48,212 bases of DNA from Verrucomicrobia bacterium Tous-C9LFEB. Its GTDB lineage: Bacteria; Verrucomicrobiota; Verrucomicrobiia; Methylacidiphilales; UBA1321. Location of the stretch: positions 1 to 48,212 of the forward strand of contig NEUU01000028.1 of assembly GCA_002304345.1 (NCBI GenBank), given 5' to 3'. A model generated the notes under the pieces. That model saw nothing but the letters and a program-made list of their open reading frames with translations, had not been told where the DNA came from and did no database searches. Of this stretch, positions 7,309-15,100 are shown in pieces. Positions within the stretch are counted from its first letter, which is position 1, and the number at the start of each line of letters is the position of its first letter. Made by a program: the position numbers and the translations under genes.

Positions 7309-8358
7309 ATGACGGAATCAACTTCGGACGCGCGTGGATTCAAATCGGTATTGCGGCGATGGCTGATCGGTATCGGCGCACTCGTGTTGTGGTTTTTGCT
7401 TTACCAACAACTGGCAGCATTGAGCCAGTGGTTGACCTATGATGTGGCGCGGCTGGAGCGTGGGCAGCATTTGAGCGCGGCGGTGGAATTTTTCATCTAC
7501 GAAGTGCCGAAGGTCCTGCTGTTGCTGGTGCTCGTGGTTTTCGGGGTGGGTGTGGTGCGCTCGTTTTTCACCCCGGAACGGACGCGGCAGATTTTATCCG
7601 GCAAGCATGAATTTGCCGGGAATGTGCTCGGGTCGCTGCTCGGAGTGGTGACGCCGTTTTGCTCGTGCTCGGCGGTGCCGCTGTTCATTGGTTTTGTCAC
7701 GACTGGAGTGCCGCTCGGGGTGACGTTTTCCTTTTTGATCTCGGCTCCGATGGTGAATGAAATTGCCCTCGTGCTGTTGTGGGGACTGTTTGGGTGGAAG
7801 ATCGCCGTGCTGTACCTGGTTTCGGGTCTTGTGATTGCGCTGATCGCCGGATGGGTGATCGGTCGATTGCGGTTGGAGCGTTACGTGGAGGAGTGGGTGT
7901 ACGAGACGCGCACGGGAGCGGCGGCAGTGGCGGAGTCGCTGACCTGGGACGACCGTTTGCGCCACGGGCGCGAGGCAGTGCGCGAGATAGTCGGCAAGGT
8001 CTGGTTGTACGTGGTCCTGGGAATCGCCGTGGGGGCGGGCATCCACGGGTATGTGCCGGAAGGATTCATGGCGTCGTTCATGGGCAAGGGCGCGTGGTGG
8101 TCGGTACCGCTGGCGGTGCTGTTTGGCGTGCCGATGTACTCCAACGCGGCGGGGATTATTCCCGTGGTGCAGGCCCTGCTGGGCAAGGGGGCCGCGCTGG
8201 GAACGGTGCTGGCCTTTATGATGTCGGTGATCGGCCTGTCGTTGCCCGAGGCGATCATCCTGCGCAAGGTCTTGAAGCTTCCGCTGATCCTGGTTTTTTT
8301 CGGTACGGTGGCCGTGGGGATCATGCTCGTGGGCTATCTGTTTAACTTCATTGTGTAA
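7309..8358 (+). CDS. COG0701 permease (ArsP/YraQ-like, putative metalloid efflux)
   Basis: The permease has 349 residues and about 8-10 transmembrane helices with the family signature TPFCSCSAVPLFIGF (a Cys pair in CSCS), a repeat-like second signature GVPMYSNAAGIIPVVQ, and a central cytoplasmic loop near residues 190-225. Characterised relatives include ArsP, which exports trivalent organoarsenicals, and other permeases of unproven substrate. I choose ATG 7309 because AAGGA (7298-7302) is correctly spaced for it; ATG 7303 adds two residues. It ends the arsR operon. No ArsC, ArsM or Acr3 is present, so organoarsenic or another soft metal are both possible. Confidence 0.8.
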   Translation: MTESTSDARGFKSVLRRWLIGIGALVLWFLLYQQLAALSQWLTYDVARLERGQHLSAAVEFFIYEVPKVLLLLVLVVFGVGVVRSFFTPERTRQILSGKHEFAGNVLGSLLGVVTPFCSCSAVPLFIGFVTTGVPLGVTFSFLISAPMVNEIALVLLWGLFGWKIAVLYLVSGLVIALIAGWVIGRLRLERYVEEWVYETRTGAAAVAESLTWDDRLRHGREAVREIVGKVWLYVVLGIAVGAGIHGYVPEGFMASFMGKGAWWSVPLAVLFGVPMYSNAAGIIPVVQALLGKGAALGTVLAFMMSVIGLSLPEAIILRKVLKLPLILVFFGTVAVGIMLVGYLFNFIV

Positions 8359-8379
8359 GCCTTTGAGGCGGGCGCAAAA

Positions 8380-8412
8380 AAGCAGGCGGCACATGAGATG
8401 TGCCGCCTGCTT
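8380..8412 (-). terminator. rho-independent terminator of rpsT
   Basis: A perfect 15-bp stem (AAGCAGGCGGCACAT and its complement) with a 3-base loop is followed on the minus strand by a run of T (A-run 8376-8381 on the plus strand). The direction fits rpsT, which ends at 8497. It may also stop plus-strand transcription from the permease gene, although no T-run follows on that side. Confidence 0.85.
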
Positions 8413-8496
8413 CCAAACAGAGTCACGAGCGTTGCCTGCCGCGTAAACGGAGGCGGCGCACCGCGGTGAGGCGGCACGCTTCGTCGGAAAAAAGAC

Positions 8497-8760
8497 TTAT
8501 TTCGTGGTCTTCAAGAGGGCCGCAACGCGGGCCTTTTGACGACTGGCCTTGTTCTTATGCACGACGCCTTTTTTGGCGGCGCGATCGATATCAGACTGGA
8601 ACTTGGACAAAAGCTTGGCGGCCTCGTCTTTCTTACCGGCCTTGACCAGGGTACGGATCGTCTTTTCCGAAGTTTTGACCGCTTTTTTAACGACCGTATT
8701 CACGGCACGGCGGCGGACGGCGCCACGCGCCTGTTTTTCTGCACTACGAGTGTTTGCCAT
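8497..8760 (-). CDS. rpsT: 30S ribosomal protein S20
   Basis: From ATG 8760 the protein has 87 residues, the normal length for S20, and is rich in Lys, Arg and Ala. It contains the expected features: MANTRSAEKQAR at the start, a helical bundle with KTSEKTIRTLVKAGKKDEA, and the C-terminal GVVHKNKASRQKARVAALL motif. S20 is a primary 16S rRNA binder. A longer frame reaching 8892 would add an unrelated leader. No obvious Shine-Dalgarno sequence precedes the start. It is followed by the terminator at 8380-8412. Confidence 0.95.
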   Translation of the reverse strand: MANTRSAEKQARGAVRRRAVNTVVKKAVKTSEKTIRTLVKAGKKDEAAKLLSKFQSDIDRAAKKGVVHKNKASRQKARVAALLKTTK

Positions 8761-8903
8761 AGGGTTTGTAAGAGAAGAGGAACTTGCGCTCCCTGTCAAA
8801 CCCAAACTCCAGAGTGAGGCTCTAACCCGGACTTGCGAAATGACGACAGAAGTTAGCTTGAACGACGAATGCCACGGAAGATAGGCGCGCAATCAGGCGG
8901 GAT

Positions 8904-9027
8904 GATTTGGAGTGCGGCGGCTTGCCGCCGCTTTGCCGTTAGGGAGCTTGCTCCCGTTTCCAAGCCCTTCCCCTCCGGCGGCAAGCCGCCGTTCCCAAAG
9001 CGGGAGCAAGCTCCCGCACTCCAAATC
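8904..9027. repeat. 124-bp nested palindrome
   Basis: Outer 12-bp arms GATTTGGAGTGC (8904-8915) and GCACTCCAAATC (9016-9027) enclose four smaller palindromes: a GCGGCTTGCCGC type (about 8917-8932), GGGAGCTTGCTCCC (8941-8954), GGCGGCAAGCCGCC (8977-8990) and GGGAGCAAGCTCCC (9002-9015). The inner ones also pair with each other. It occupies most of the gap between rpsT and the gene ending at 9035. It looks like a REP/BIME-type element, without its own protein. Confidence 0.7.
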
Positions 9028-9034
9028 GTCCAGT

Positions 9035-9790
9035 CTAGCGGGCGTTCGTCGCGCCGGCCCCGCGCAGATCAGGCACGGGCGGGGGCAGCGGAGCGGTTGG
9101 AGGATTGAAGGCGGTGTTGCGGAGAGTCGACGTGGAAACGGGGGCGGGCGGCTGGAAGGGACTCGACGCGTGCGGTTTCGCGGGAACCGTGGCGGCAGGT
9201 GTGGGCGTTGTGGCCGGGGCCGGAGTCACGACCGGTGCGGCGGCGGGGGTGGCCGAAGCGGTGGTCGTGCTGGCAGGAGCTGGCGTGTTCGTGGCGGTGG
9301 ATTGGACGGCGGCAGTGATGATCGCTTTTTCGGCGCTCAGCTTGGCCAATTCGCGCTCCTGGTTGATCATCGCATTCATGTACGCGTCGGTGCGGTCCTT
9401 GAGCTGGGCCTTGATATTCTCCAGCGCCTTCACCTGCTGTTGCGTTTCGAGATCGATCCGGTCCATCTTGCCATGAATTTTTTGCCCCTGCCGCGACAGA
9501 TCATCCGTCTGGTCGCGCAAGCTCGATTGCAGCGCATCCACCTGATCGCGCAGGCGGGCGACATCCTCGCACATTTTCAGCAGGGCGGAATGCCGCATCG
9601 CGGCTTGCGAACCGATCTGTTCGATCTGCTGCTTCGTGTTCGTGCGGCTGAGATTGAGCTCCTGTTGCAGCGCCTGATAATCGCGCTGTTGCTGCCAGTA
9701 CGTGGTGAAAAGAAAGCCGACGAGCGCGAGGCAGGTCAAGGCCAGCGGCAGGAGGGGGAGCGATGCTTTGGACGTGGTTTTCGTAGCCAT
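9035..9790 (-). CDS. single-pass coiled-coil membrane protein, unknown
   Basis: The 251-residue protein has a membrane helix at residues 12-30 (LPLALTCLALVGFLFTTYW), a long coiled coil (about 33-150, rich in Gln, Glu, Leu and Arg) and a low-complexity tail rich in Pro, Ala and Thr (about 160-251), as in wall- or periplasm-spanning proteins. I recognise no enzyme domain. It lies 12 bp downstream of the coiled-coil gene at 9803 and is probably co-transcribed with it. The tail is compositionally simple, so similarity searches there would mislead. Confidence 0.6.
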   Translation of the reverse strand: MATKTTSKASLPLLPLALTCLALVGFLFTTYWQQQRDYQALQQELNLSRTNTKQQIEQIGSQAAMRHSALLKMCEDVARLRDQVDALQSSLRDQTDDLSRQGQKIHGKMDRIDLETQQQVKALENIKAQLKDRTDAYMNAMINQERELAKLSAEKAIITAAVQSTATNTPAPASTTTASATPAAAPVVTPAPATTPTPAATVPAKPHASSPFQPPAPVSTSTLRNTAFNPPTAPLPPPVPDLRGAGATNAR

Positions 9791-9802
9791 GATGCGGAAA
9801 GA

Positions 9803-10180
9803 TTACACCTCGGCCTGCCGGTACGGCGTGGCGGCGTTGCGCCACAGCATATGACGGCGTTTGAGGTCTTCGAGTTGCGAACGCAGCACCGCCAGATGGG
9901 TATCGAGCGATTTGCGGATCTGAAAGTCCAGGTCCACGATCTGCGCCTTGGCGGAGATCAGTTCGAGATTCTCCCGGTCGGACGGGGCCGGGGTCCAGTC
10001 GTACGAACCGAGTTCATCGACCAGTTCCTGTTTGCGCACGTAAAGCTCCGGCAAATCCTCCCAGCGCGATTCCCGCACCGCGCGGAATTCCCACATCAGC
10101 GCCTCCAGCAAGCGGCGCAGCAAGTGCATCTTGGATTCGTCGGCTGTAACCGGATGAGGAAGGGGATGGGTAGATTGCAT
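9803..10180 (-). CDS. small helical protein, FlgN/FliT-like coiled coil
   Basis: The 125-residue protein is entirely helical: an N-terminal helix with LLRRLLEALMWEFRAVRE, a SRWEDLPELYVRKQELVDEL segment and a long C-terminal amphipathic helix (IRKSLDTHLAVLRSQLEDL). The spacing of these helices recalls FlgN/FliT-type flagellar export chaperones, in which a kinase-like 'count and tie' helix pair holds filament subunits. No flagellar gene lies in the window, so this is only a resemblance. It heads a two-gene unit with the membrane coiled-coil protein at 9035. Confidence 0.45.
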   Translation of the reverse strand: MQSTHPLPHPVTADESKMHLLRRLLEALMWEFRAVRESRWEDLPELYVRKQELVDELGSYDWTPAPSDRENLELISAKAQIVDLDFQIRKSLDTHLAVLRSQLEDLKRRHMLWRNAATPYRQAEV

Positions 10181-10275
10181 GGATTGCCCTTTTCGAGCTA
10201 TCGGCCCGTTTTTGCCCAGTCTTTAGGGTTGTCGCAGGATTCCGTTGAAAGAAGTCGGCTCAAAAACACTCACAC

Positions 10276-10304
10276 TTGCATTTCGCCCGGTAAAAGCCTA
10301 CTCT
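10276..10304 (+). promoter_or_regulatory. putative sigma-70 promoter of the DUF4410 gene
   Basis: TTGCAT (10276-10281) and TACTCT (10299-10304) are separated by 17 bp, the standard spacing. The start codon at 10365 lies about 55 bases after the predicted transcription start and has AAGGGG eight bases upstream. Confidence 0.4.
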
Positions 10305-10364
10305 GGCGGTCGACTTCCCGGGTCGAGCGATCCGGTAACCACTTAACCTTCAAGGGGATTTATC

Positions 10365-11123
10365 ATGGCTATGATTCAGGTTTCGCGTACGGTTCAACGT
10401 TTCATCGGGATGGCCCTTTTCGCCTTCCTGCTCGCCTCCGGCAGTCTCAGCGCCCAGGTTTTCAACAAACCCACCAACACGGTGACGAATCAAAAAGCGG
10501 CCCCAACCGGCATCAAAAACCTGATCGTGGTCGACTTCTACGTGCCCGAGGGCGCCATCAAGAAGAAGGACGGCCTGCTCCAGAACCGGCCCATTCGCCG
10601 CGGCATTTTCGGTCAGGACGACAACAGCAGCGACACGGACCAGACCCTGGCCAAGGCCAAGAAAGACGCCAACCTGCTGGCGAACGTCCTGGTCAGCAAG
10701 CTCAACGATAACGACGATCTGAAGAAACTCGGCATCGAAGCCGAACGCGAGTCCGTACCCACGGAACCGACAGCCGCCGACACGCTCGTGATCGATGGCG
10801 CGTTTGTCTTCGTCGACGAGGGCGGTCGCCTGCTGCAAACCGGCATCGGCTTCGGCGCGGGCGCTTCGAAGGTGGAGATCGAATCGGAAATCCTCGACTA
10901 CAGCAAGCAGCCCCCCGTCCAAATCATGAAGATCGGTTCGCACAGCAACCCGCGCCGCGCGCCGGGTGCGATCCTGATGATGAATCCCTACGTCGCCGCG
11001 GCCAAATTCGTGATGAGCAAGGATTCCTCCGAAAAGGATATCAAGAAAGTCGCCGCCGGTCTCGCCAAGGAAATCGCCGCCTTCCTCACTGGCAAAACCG
11101 CCGCCACCCCCGCCGCGCAATAG
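10365..11123 (+). CDS. secreted DUF4410-type protein
   Basis: The protein has 252 residues with a Sec signal peptide (FIGMALFAFLLASGSLSAQ, cleavage after SAQ). The mature part resembles DUF4410: it carries IKNLIVVDFYVPEG at the start, a central TLVIDGAFVFVDEG strand pair, then the characteristic GIGFGAGASKVEIESEILDY. A C-terminal amphipathic helix ends in an Ala/Pro tail. DUF4410 proteins are envelope proteins without known activity. The start is supported by AAGGGG and an upstream promoter. It is convergent with nrdJ, with the structured repeat between them. Confidence 0.7.
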   Translation: MAMIQVSRTVQRFIGMALFAFLLASGSLSAQVFNKPTNTVTNQKAAPTGIKNLIVVDFYVPEGAIKKKDGLLQNRPIRRGIFGQDDNSSDTDQTLAKAKKDANLLANVLVSKLNDNDDLKKLGIEAERESVPTEPTAADTLVIDGAFVFVDEGGRLLQTGIGFGAGASKVEIESEILDYSKQPPVQIMKIGSHSNPRRAPGAILMMNPYVAAAKFVMSKDSSEKDIKKVAAGLAKEIAAFLTGKTAATPAAQ

Positions 11124-11375
11124 TGGTTGGGGCTCCGCCCCCACACCCCGCTCAAGGGGCTGAGCCCCTTGAGAATCCTCATTTTGGCGGCTGACTTCTT
11201 TTGCGTCCACGCAAAAAAGTCAGCCGCCAAAATGAGTTTTACTCAAAACGTTTAAACTTTGAACGAGGAGTAAGGTCTGCCTTCCCAATCCCCCTCAAAT
11301 GGTAGCGATTTGCGTTTGGAAACCATTTGGGCCGCGATGCGCTTTTACGTCTGCGTAAAAGGCATCGCGGCCCAA
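11124..11375 (-). repeat. large structured repeat, copy A (reverse orientation)
   Basis: This element fills most of the gap between the DUF4410 gene and nrdJ (11124-11490). It contains a CTCAAGGGG/CCCCTTGAG hairpin (11151-11173), a perfect 18-bp stem (11180-11197 with 11217-11234), a conserved core (11236-11332) and a perfect 14-bp stem (11327-11340 with 11362-11375). The core matches copies at 35884-35985 and 48071-48170 in reverse complement, whereas the stems have different sequences that still pair. A further small hairpin CCAGCG/CGCTGG follows near 11391-11405. I see no gene in the gap. Confidence 0.8.
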
Positions 11376-11490
11376 TCGGAGTTTCCAAAGCCAGCGTGAC
11401 GCTGGACCCAGCTTTGCGGAGCGACGACAAGCATCGCGAGTCGCATTACTGGGTGCAGGACTCAGCCCTGCGGGCAGAGCCCCCACTATT

Positions 11491-14400
11491 TCAAGAGCAG
11501 CCCAGGCTCGAGCCGCAATTCAAGCACGTGGCGCAGGTGCCGGTATGCTTGATCTTGCTGCTCCCGCACTCGGGGCAGGTCAGACCATCGCGGAAACGGA
11601 CCGTGAGTTCATTCGACGCCTCACTCGCATCGTGGCCGTCGACGTCCATCAACTGCTCGGCGCGCGAATGCGTCCGGGCGGTGGGGGAATCGTCCGCGAC
11701 CTCGAGTTCCGTCACCGGTTTATTCGTTTTTTTTTGTTCATCCTCCAGGATTTCCTTCAGAGGAAGTTCCTGTTGGCCGGTGTGCGGCGAATTCGCTTCG
11801 CGGTAGCCGGTGATGAACTGATTGCCGAGCCAGCGGAAGATGTAATCCGGGATCGACTTCGCAATGCGGATTTCCGGATTGCTCGTGAAGCCGCTCGGTT
11901 CGAAGCGCGCATGCGCGAACTTCTTGACCATCGCCTCCAGCGGCACGCCGTATTGCAGCGAGAGCGAGACCAGCGTTCCGATGGTATCCATCAAACCGCC
12001 GATCGTGCTGCCTTCCTTCGCCATCGTGATGAAGAGCTCGCCCGGGTGCTTGTCCTCGAACAAACCGACCGTGAGGTAACCCTCGTGGCCCGCGATGTCG
12101 AATTTGTGCGTGATCGAAATGCGCGTATCGCTCATCCGCTTGCGAATCGGCTTCGCCATCGGCTGGATGACGTTGGCCGTGGCCGCATCGGCTTCGGCAG
12201 GCGCGGCGGCTTCTTCCTTGCCGCCCATATCCTTCGTCTTCTTCGTATTGAGCGGAGCGGAACGCTTGGAACCGTCGCGATAGATCGCGATCGCCTTCAA
12301 GCCGAGGCGCCAGCCCTCGATGTAGGTGTTGATGATGTCCTCGACCGTCGCATCGTTGGGCAGATTGACCGTCTTGGAAATCGCGCCCGACAGGAACGGT
12401 TGCGCCGCCGCCATCATTTTAATATGAGCGCGATAACCGAGCGAACGCGTGCCGTTGGCCGGCTTGAACGCGCAGTCAAACACGGAGAGATGCTCCGCCT
12501 TGAGATGCGGCGCACCTTCGATCGTGTCGTTCTTGTCGATGAAATCAATGATCTCCTTCACCTGCGCCTCGGAGTACTTCAGCGAGCGCAACGCGGAGGG
12601 CACCGTCTGGTTGACGATCTTCAGCATGCCACCACCGGCGAGGAGCTTGTACTTCACGAGCGCGATGTCGGGTTCGATACCGGTCGTATCGCAATCCATC
12701 AGGAAGCCGATCGTGCCGGTCGGCGCGAGAACGGTCACCTGCGCATTGCGGTAACCATGTTCGCGACCGCGGACGAGCGCGCGCTGCCAGACTTCGCGGG
12801 CGGCCTCACGCAGATTCGCGGGGCAAGTCTTGTCGATCTTGTCCACGTGAGCGAGGTGATCCTGAATGACGCCGAGCATCGAGCTGACGTTATCCTTCTC
12901 ACCGCTCGCCTCGAGACGATTGCCATTGTATTGGGAAGCGTCGTAGTAACCGGGGAACGGACCGACCACTTCGGCCATTTCCGTGCTCACTTCGTAGGCG
13001 TGACCCGTCATGATCGACGTGATCGCCCCGGCGAGACCGCGGCCTTCGTCGCTGTCGTAGCCCATGCCGTAGCTCATCAGCAGCGAACCGAGATTCGCGT
13101 AGCCGAGACCCAGCGTGCGGAAGTAGTGGCTGTTCACCGCGATGCGATCGATCGGATAGCTCGCGTTGTCCACGATGATTTCCTGCGCCGTGATAAAGAT
13201 GCGCACGGCCTTCTTGAACTTCTCCACGTCGAACGAGCCGTCCGCCTTCTTGAACTTGATCAAGTTCAGCGAGGCCAGATTGCACGCCGTGTCATTGAGG
13301 AAGAGATATTCCGAGCACGGATTCGTCGAGTGCTGACGATCCGTCGCCTTGCACGTGTGCCAGCGGTGAATCGTGTCGTCGAACTGCAAACCGGGGTCGC
13401 CGCAAATGTGCGTGCCTTCCGCGATCTTGCGCAGCAATTCCTTCGCGTTCTTCTTCTCGCACTGCTTGCGCTCGCGAACCGTCTGCGTCCAGAAATCGCG
13501 CCCTTCGATAGCGGCCTGCAGGAATTCATCCGACGCGCGCACCGAGAGATTCTCATTCTGGTACATGATCGAACCGTACGCTTCGCCGTTGTAATTGCCC
13601 TCGTAACCCTGCTCGATCAGCGCCCACGCCTTGCGTTCTTCCTTCTGCTTGGCCGTGACGAATTCCTCGATGTCGGGATGCCAATCCTTGAGCGTGTTCA
13701 TCTTCGCCGCGCGACGCGTCTTGCCGCCGGACTTCACCACGTTCGCGATTTGATCGTACACCTTCAGGAACGACATCGGACCGCTCGGGCGTCCACCGCC
13801 GCTCATCTTCTCGCGGGTCGAACGAATCGTGGAAAGATCCGAGCCCGTCCCGGACCCGAACTTGAACAGCATCGCCTCGCTCATCGCGAGATTCATGATG
13901 CTCTCCATATTATCTTCCACCGACTGGATGAAGCACGCGCTGCCCTGGGGGTACTCGTACTGCGTCTTCGCGCGCTCGGCCTTGCCGGTCTCGCGATTGT
14001 AGAAATAGTTGCCCTGGCCGCTGCCCTGGCCCACGCCGTACTCGTGATGCAGGCCCACGTTGAACCAGACCGGCGAGTTGAACGCGCCGTGTTGATTCAC
14101 GCACAGCCACGTCAGGTCGCTGTAGAAATTCTCCGCATCCGCCTTCGACTTGAAATAACCGTCCTTGATACCGCAATCCGTGATCGTCCGCGTCACGCGA
14201 TGCACGAGCTGCCGCACGCTCGTCTCGCGACCGCCCTTGGCCGGGTCGGTGCCATTAGCGATGTCGCCGTAGAAATACTTCGAAACCGCAATCTTCGTCG
14301 CCAGCACGCTCCAGCTCTTGGGAACTTCCACGTTCTCCTGCTTGAAGATCACCTTGCCGCCATCGTCCGTGATCTCCGCCGTACGCTTCTCCCACTCGAT

Positions 14401-14568
14401 TTCATCGAACGGATGACCTTCCTTGCTGAAGAAACGCGCAAATTCCATCCCGCCCTTTTTCGATGACTTACCATTCGCACGACGGCTACTACGGCTCAAC
14501 GTGGCGGTGGCACTGGAATCAGGGGCAGTAAATTTGGCGCGGAGGCCATTCGTAGGGGCGTTTTTCAT
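11491..14568 (-). CDS. nrdJ: adenosylcobalamin-dependent (class II) ribonucleotide reductase
   Basis: From ATG 14568 (AAGGAG 12 bases upstream) the protein has 1025 residues. It reduces ribonucleotides to deoxyribonucleotides with a B12-generated radical, so it works with or without oxygen. Visible class II features: the FNSPVWFNVG segment, NPCSEYLFLND with the active-site Cys, the LAPTGTIGFLMDCDTTGIEP loop (quoted in parts), and a Cys-rich tail (CPECGSSKI, CATCLNCGSSLGC) of the large NrdJ subgroup that supplies reducing thiols. A longer frame to 14694 lacks support. The promoter at 14663-14690 carries NrdR-like palindromes. It is the only ribonucleotide reductase in the window. Confidence 0.95.
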   Translation of the reverse strand: MKNAPTNGLRAKFTAPDSSATATLSRSSRRANGKSSKKGGMEFARFFSKEGHPFDEIEWEKRTAEITDDGGKVIFKQENVEVPKSWSVLATKIAVSKYFYGDIANGTDPAKGGRETSVRQLVHRVTRTITDCGIKDGYFKSKADAENFYSDLTWLCVNQHGAFNSPVWFNVGLHHEYGVGQGSGQGNYFYNRETGKAERAKTQYEYPQGSACFIQSVEDNMESIMNLAMSEAMLFKFGSGTGSDLSTIRSTREKMSGGGRPSGPMSFLKVYDQIANVVKSGGKTRRAAKMNTLKDWHPDIEEFVTAKQKEERKAWALIEQGYEGNYNGEAYGSIMYQNENLSVRASDEFLQAAIEGRDFWTQTVRERKQCEKKNAKELLRKIAEGTHICGDPGLQFDDTIHRWHTCKATDRQHSTNPCSEYLFLNDTACNLASLNLIKFKKADGSFDVEKFKKAVRIFITAQEIIVDNASYPIDRIAVNSHYFRTLGLGYANLGSLLMSYGMGYDSDEGRGLAGAITSIMTGHAYEVSTEMAEVVGPFPGYYDASQYNGNRLEASGEKDNVSSMLGVIQDHLAHVDKIDKTCPANLREAAREVWQRALVRGREHGYRNAQVTVLAPTGTIGFLMDCDTTGIEPDIALVKYKLLAGGGMLKIVNQTVPSALRSLKYSEAQVKEIIDFIDKNDTIEGAPHLKAEHLSVFDCAFKPANGTRSLGYRAHIKMMAAAQPFLSGAISKTVNLPNDATVEDIINTYIEGWRLGLKAIAIYRDGSKRSAPLNTKKTKDMGGKEEAAAPAEADAATANVIQPMAKPIRKRMSDTRISITHKFDIAGHEGYLTVGLFEDKHPGELFITMAKEGSTIGGLMDTIGTLVSLSLQYGVPLEAMVKKFAHARFEPSGFTSNPEIRIAKSIPDYIFRWLGNQFITGYREANSPHTGQQELPLKEILEDEQKKTNKPVTELEVADDSPTARTHSRAEQLMDVDGHDASEASNELTVRFRDGLTCPECGSSKIKHTGTCATCLNCGSSLGCS

Positions 14569-14662
14569 GATGCGGGCGTTCTCCTTCTGTCTGGGGCTGC
14601 GGGATTGGTTTTGGTCGATTGTACCAGGACTTGGCCTACTCCATATTGAGTAGCGAGTGGCG

Positions 14663-14690
14663 ATCATACTACTACCCCTAGTGTGGTCAA
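14663..14690 (-). promoter_or_regulatory. nrdJ promoter with an NrdR-like box filling the spacer
   Basis: Read on the minus strand, TTGACC (14685-14690) and TATGAT (14663-14668) are 16 bp apart. The whole spacer, ACACTAGGGGTAGTAG, fits 10 of 16 positions of the NrdR box as I remember it (ACACWATATATWGTGT). The remaining gap up to 15100 is AT-rich and holds no recognisable gene, tRNA or cobalamin riboswitch. Confidence 0.45.
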
Positions 14691-14802
14691 ACAAAAATTC
14701 GCGAAATCGTCTTATTCCACTTAACCCCTTGTAAATACGCTAGTTTATCGAATTGTTAAATTTTTCCCTATACATTGGATGGGCCCTTATGGCAGGCAAA
14801 CA

Positions 14803-14818
14803 CCACAATAGGTAGTGT
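14803..14818 (-). promoter_or_regulatory. candidate NrdR box upstream of nrdJ
   Basis: On the minus strand ACACTACCTATTGTGG matches 13 of 16 positions of the NrdR consensus. It lies 134 bp from the box inside the promoter, whereas known paired boxes are about 30 bp apart, so cooperative binding would need looping. Confidence 0.35.
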
Positions 14819-15100
14819 GTGCGACCTTGATTATTGATAATCATGGAGTTAGCGAAAGAGTGGCTAGAACGAAGGTGTCAAATTTTGCGAAAAAATCGCC
14901 TCCAATTCCATTAGACGATTGAAGTAATCGGGTATTAGCGTTACCGCGTCGTCACAGTAAATAGTCTACTGAAATGGAGAGGAGAAAAGAGGCGTGGGAG
15001 CGGGCCGGATGCCGCCCCTACTGATGAGTACAACGCGCCCAAAAAAGGGGCTAAAATTTTTGTGATTTGAGTTTTCACCACGGCCCGCCATTCTGGCCCC

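Noticed and set aside
9803..10180. True flagellar chaperone FlgN
   Set aside because: The resemblance is only helical pattern; no flagellar genes are present, so I did not assign the gene name.
11545..14466. 973-codon open frame antisense to nrdJ
   Set aside because: It is the mirror frame of a GC-rich gene, its residues match no family, and nrdJ on the other strand is certain.
14569..15100. Cobalamin riboswitch upstream of the B12-dependent reductase
   Set aside because: I looked for the B12-box core and the multi-stem pattern and saw neither; the region is AT-rich without matching helices.
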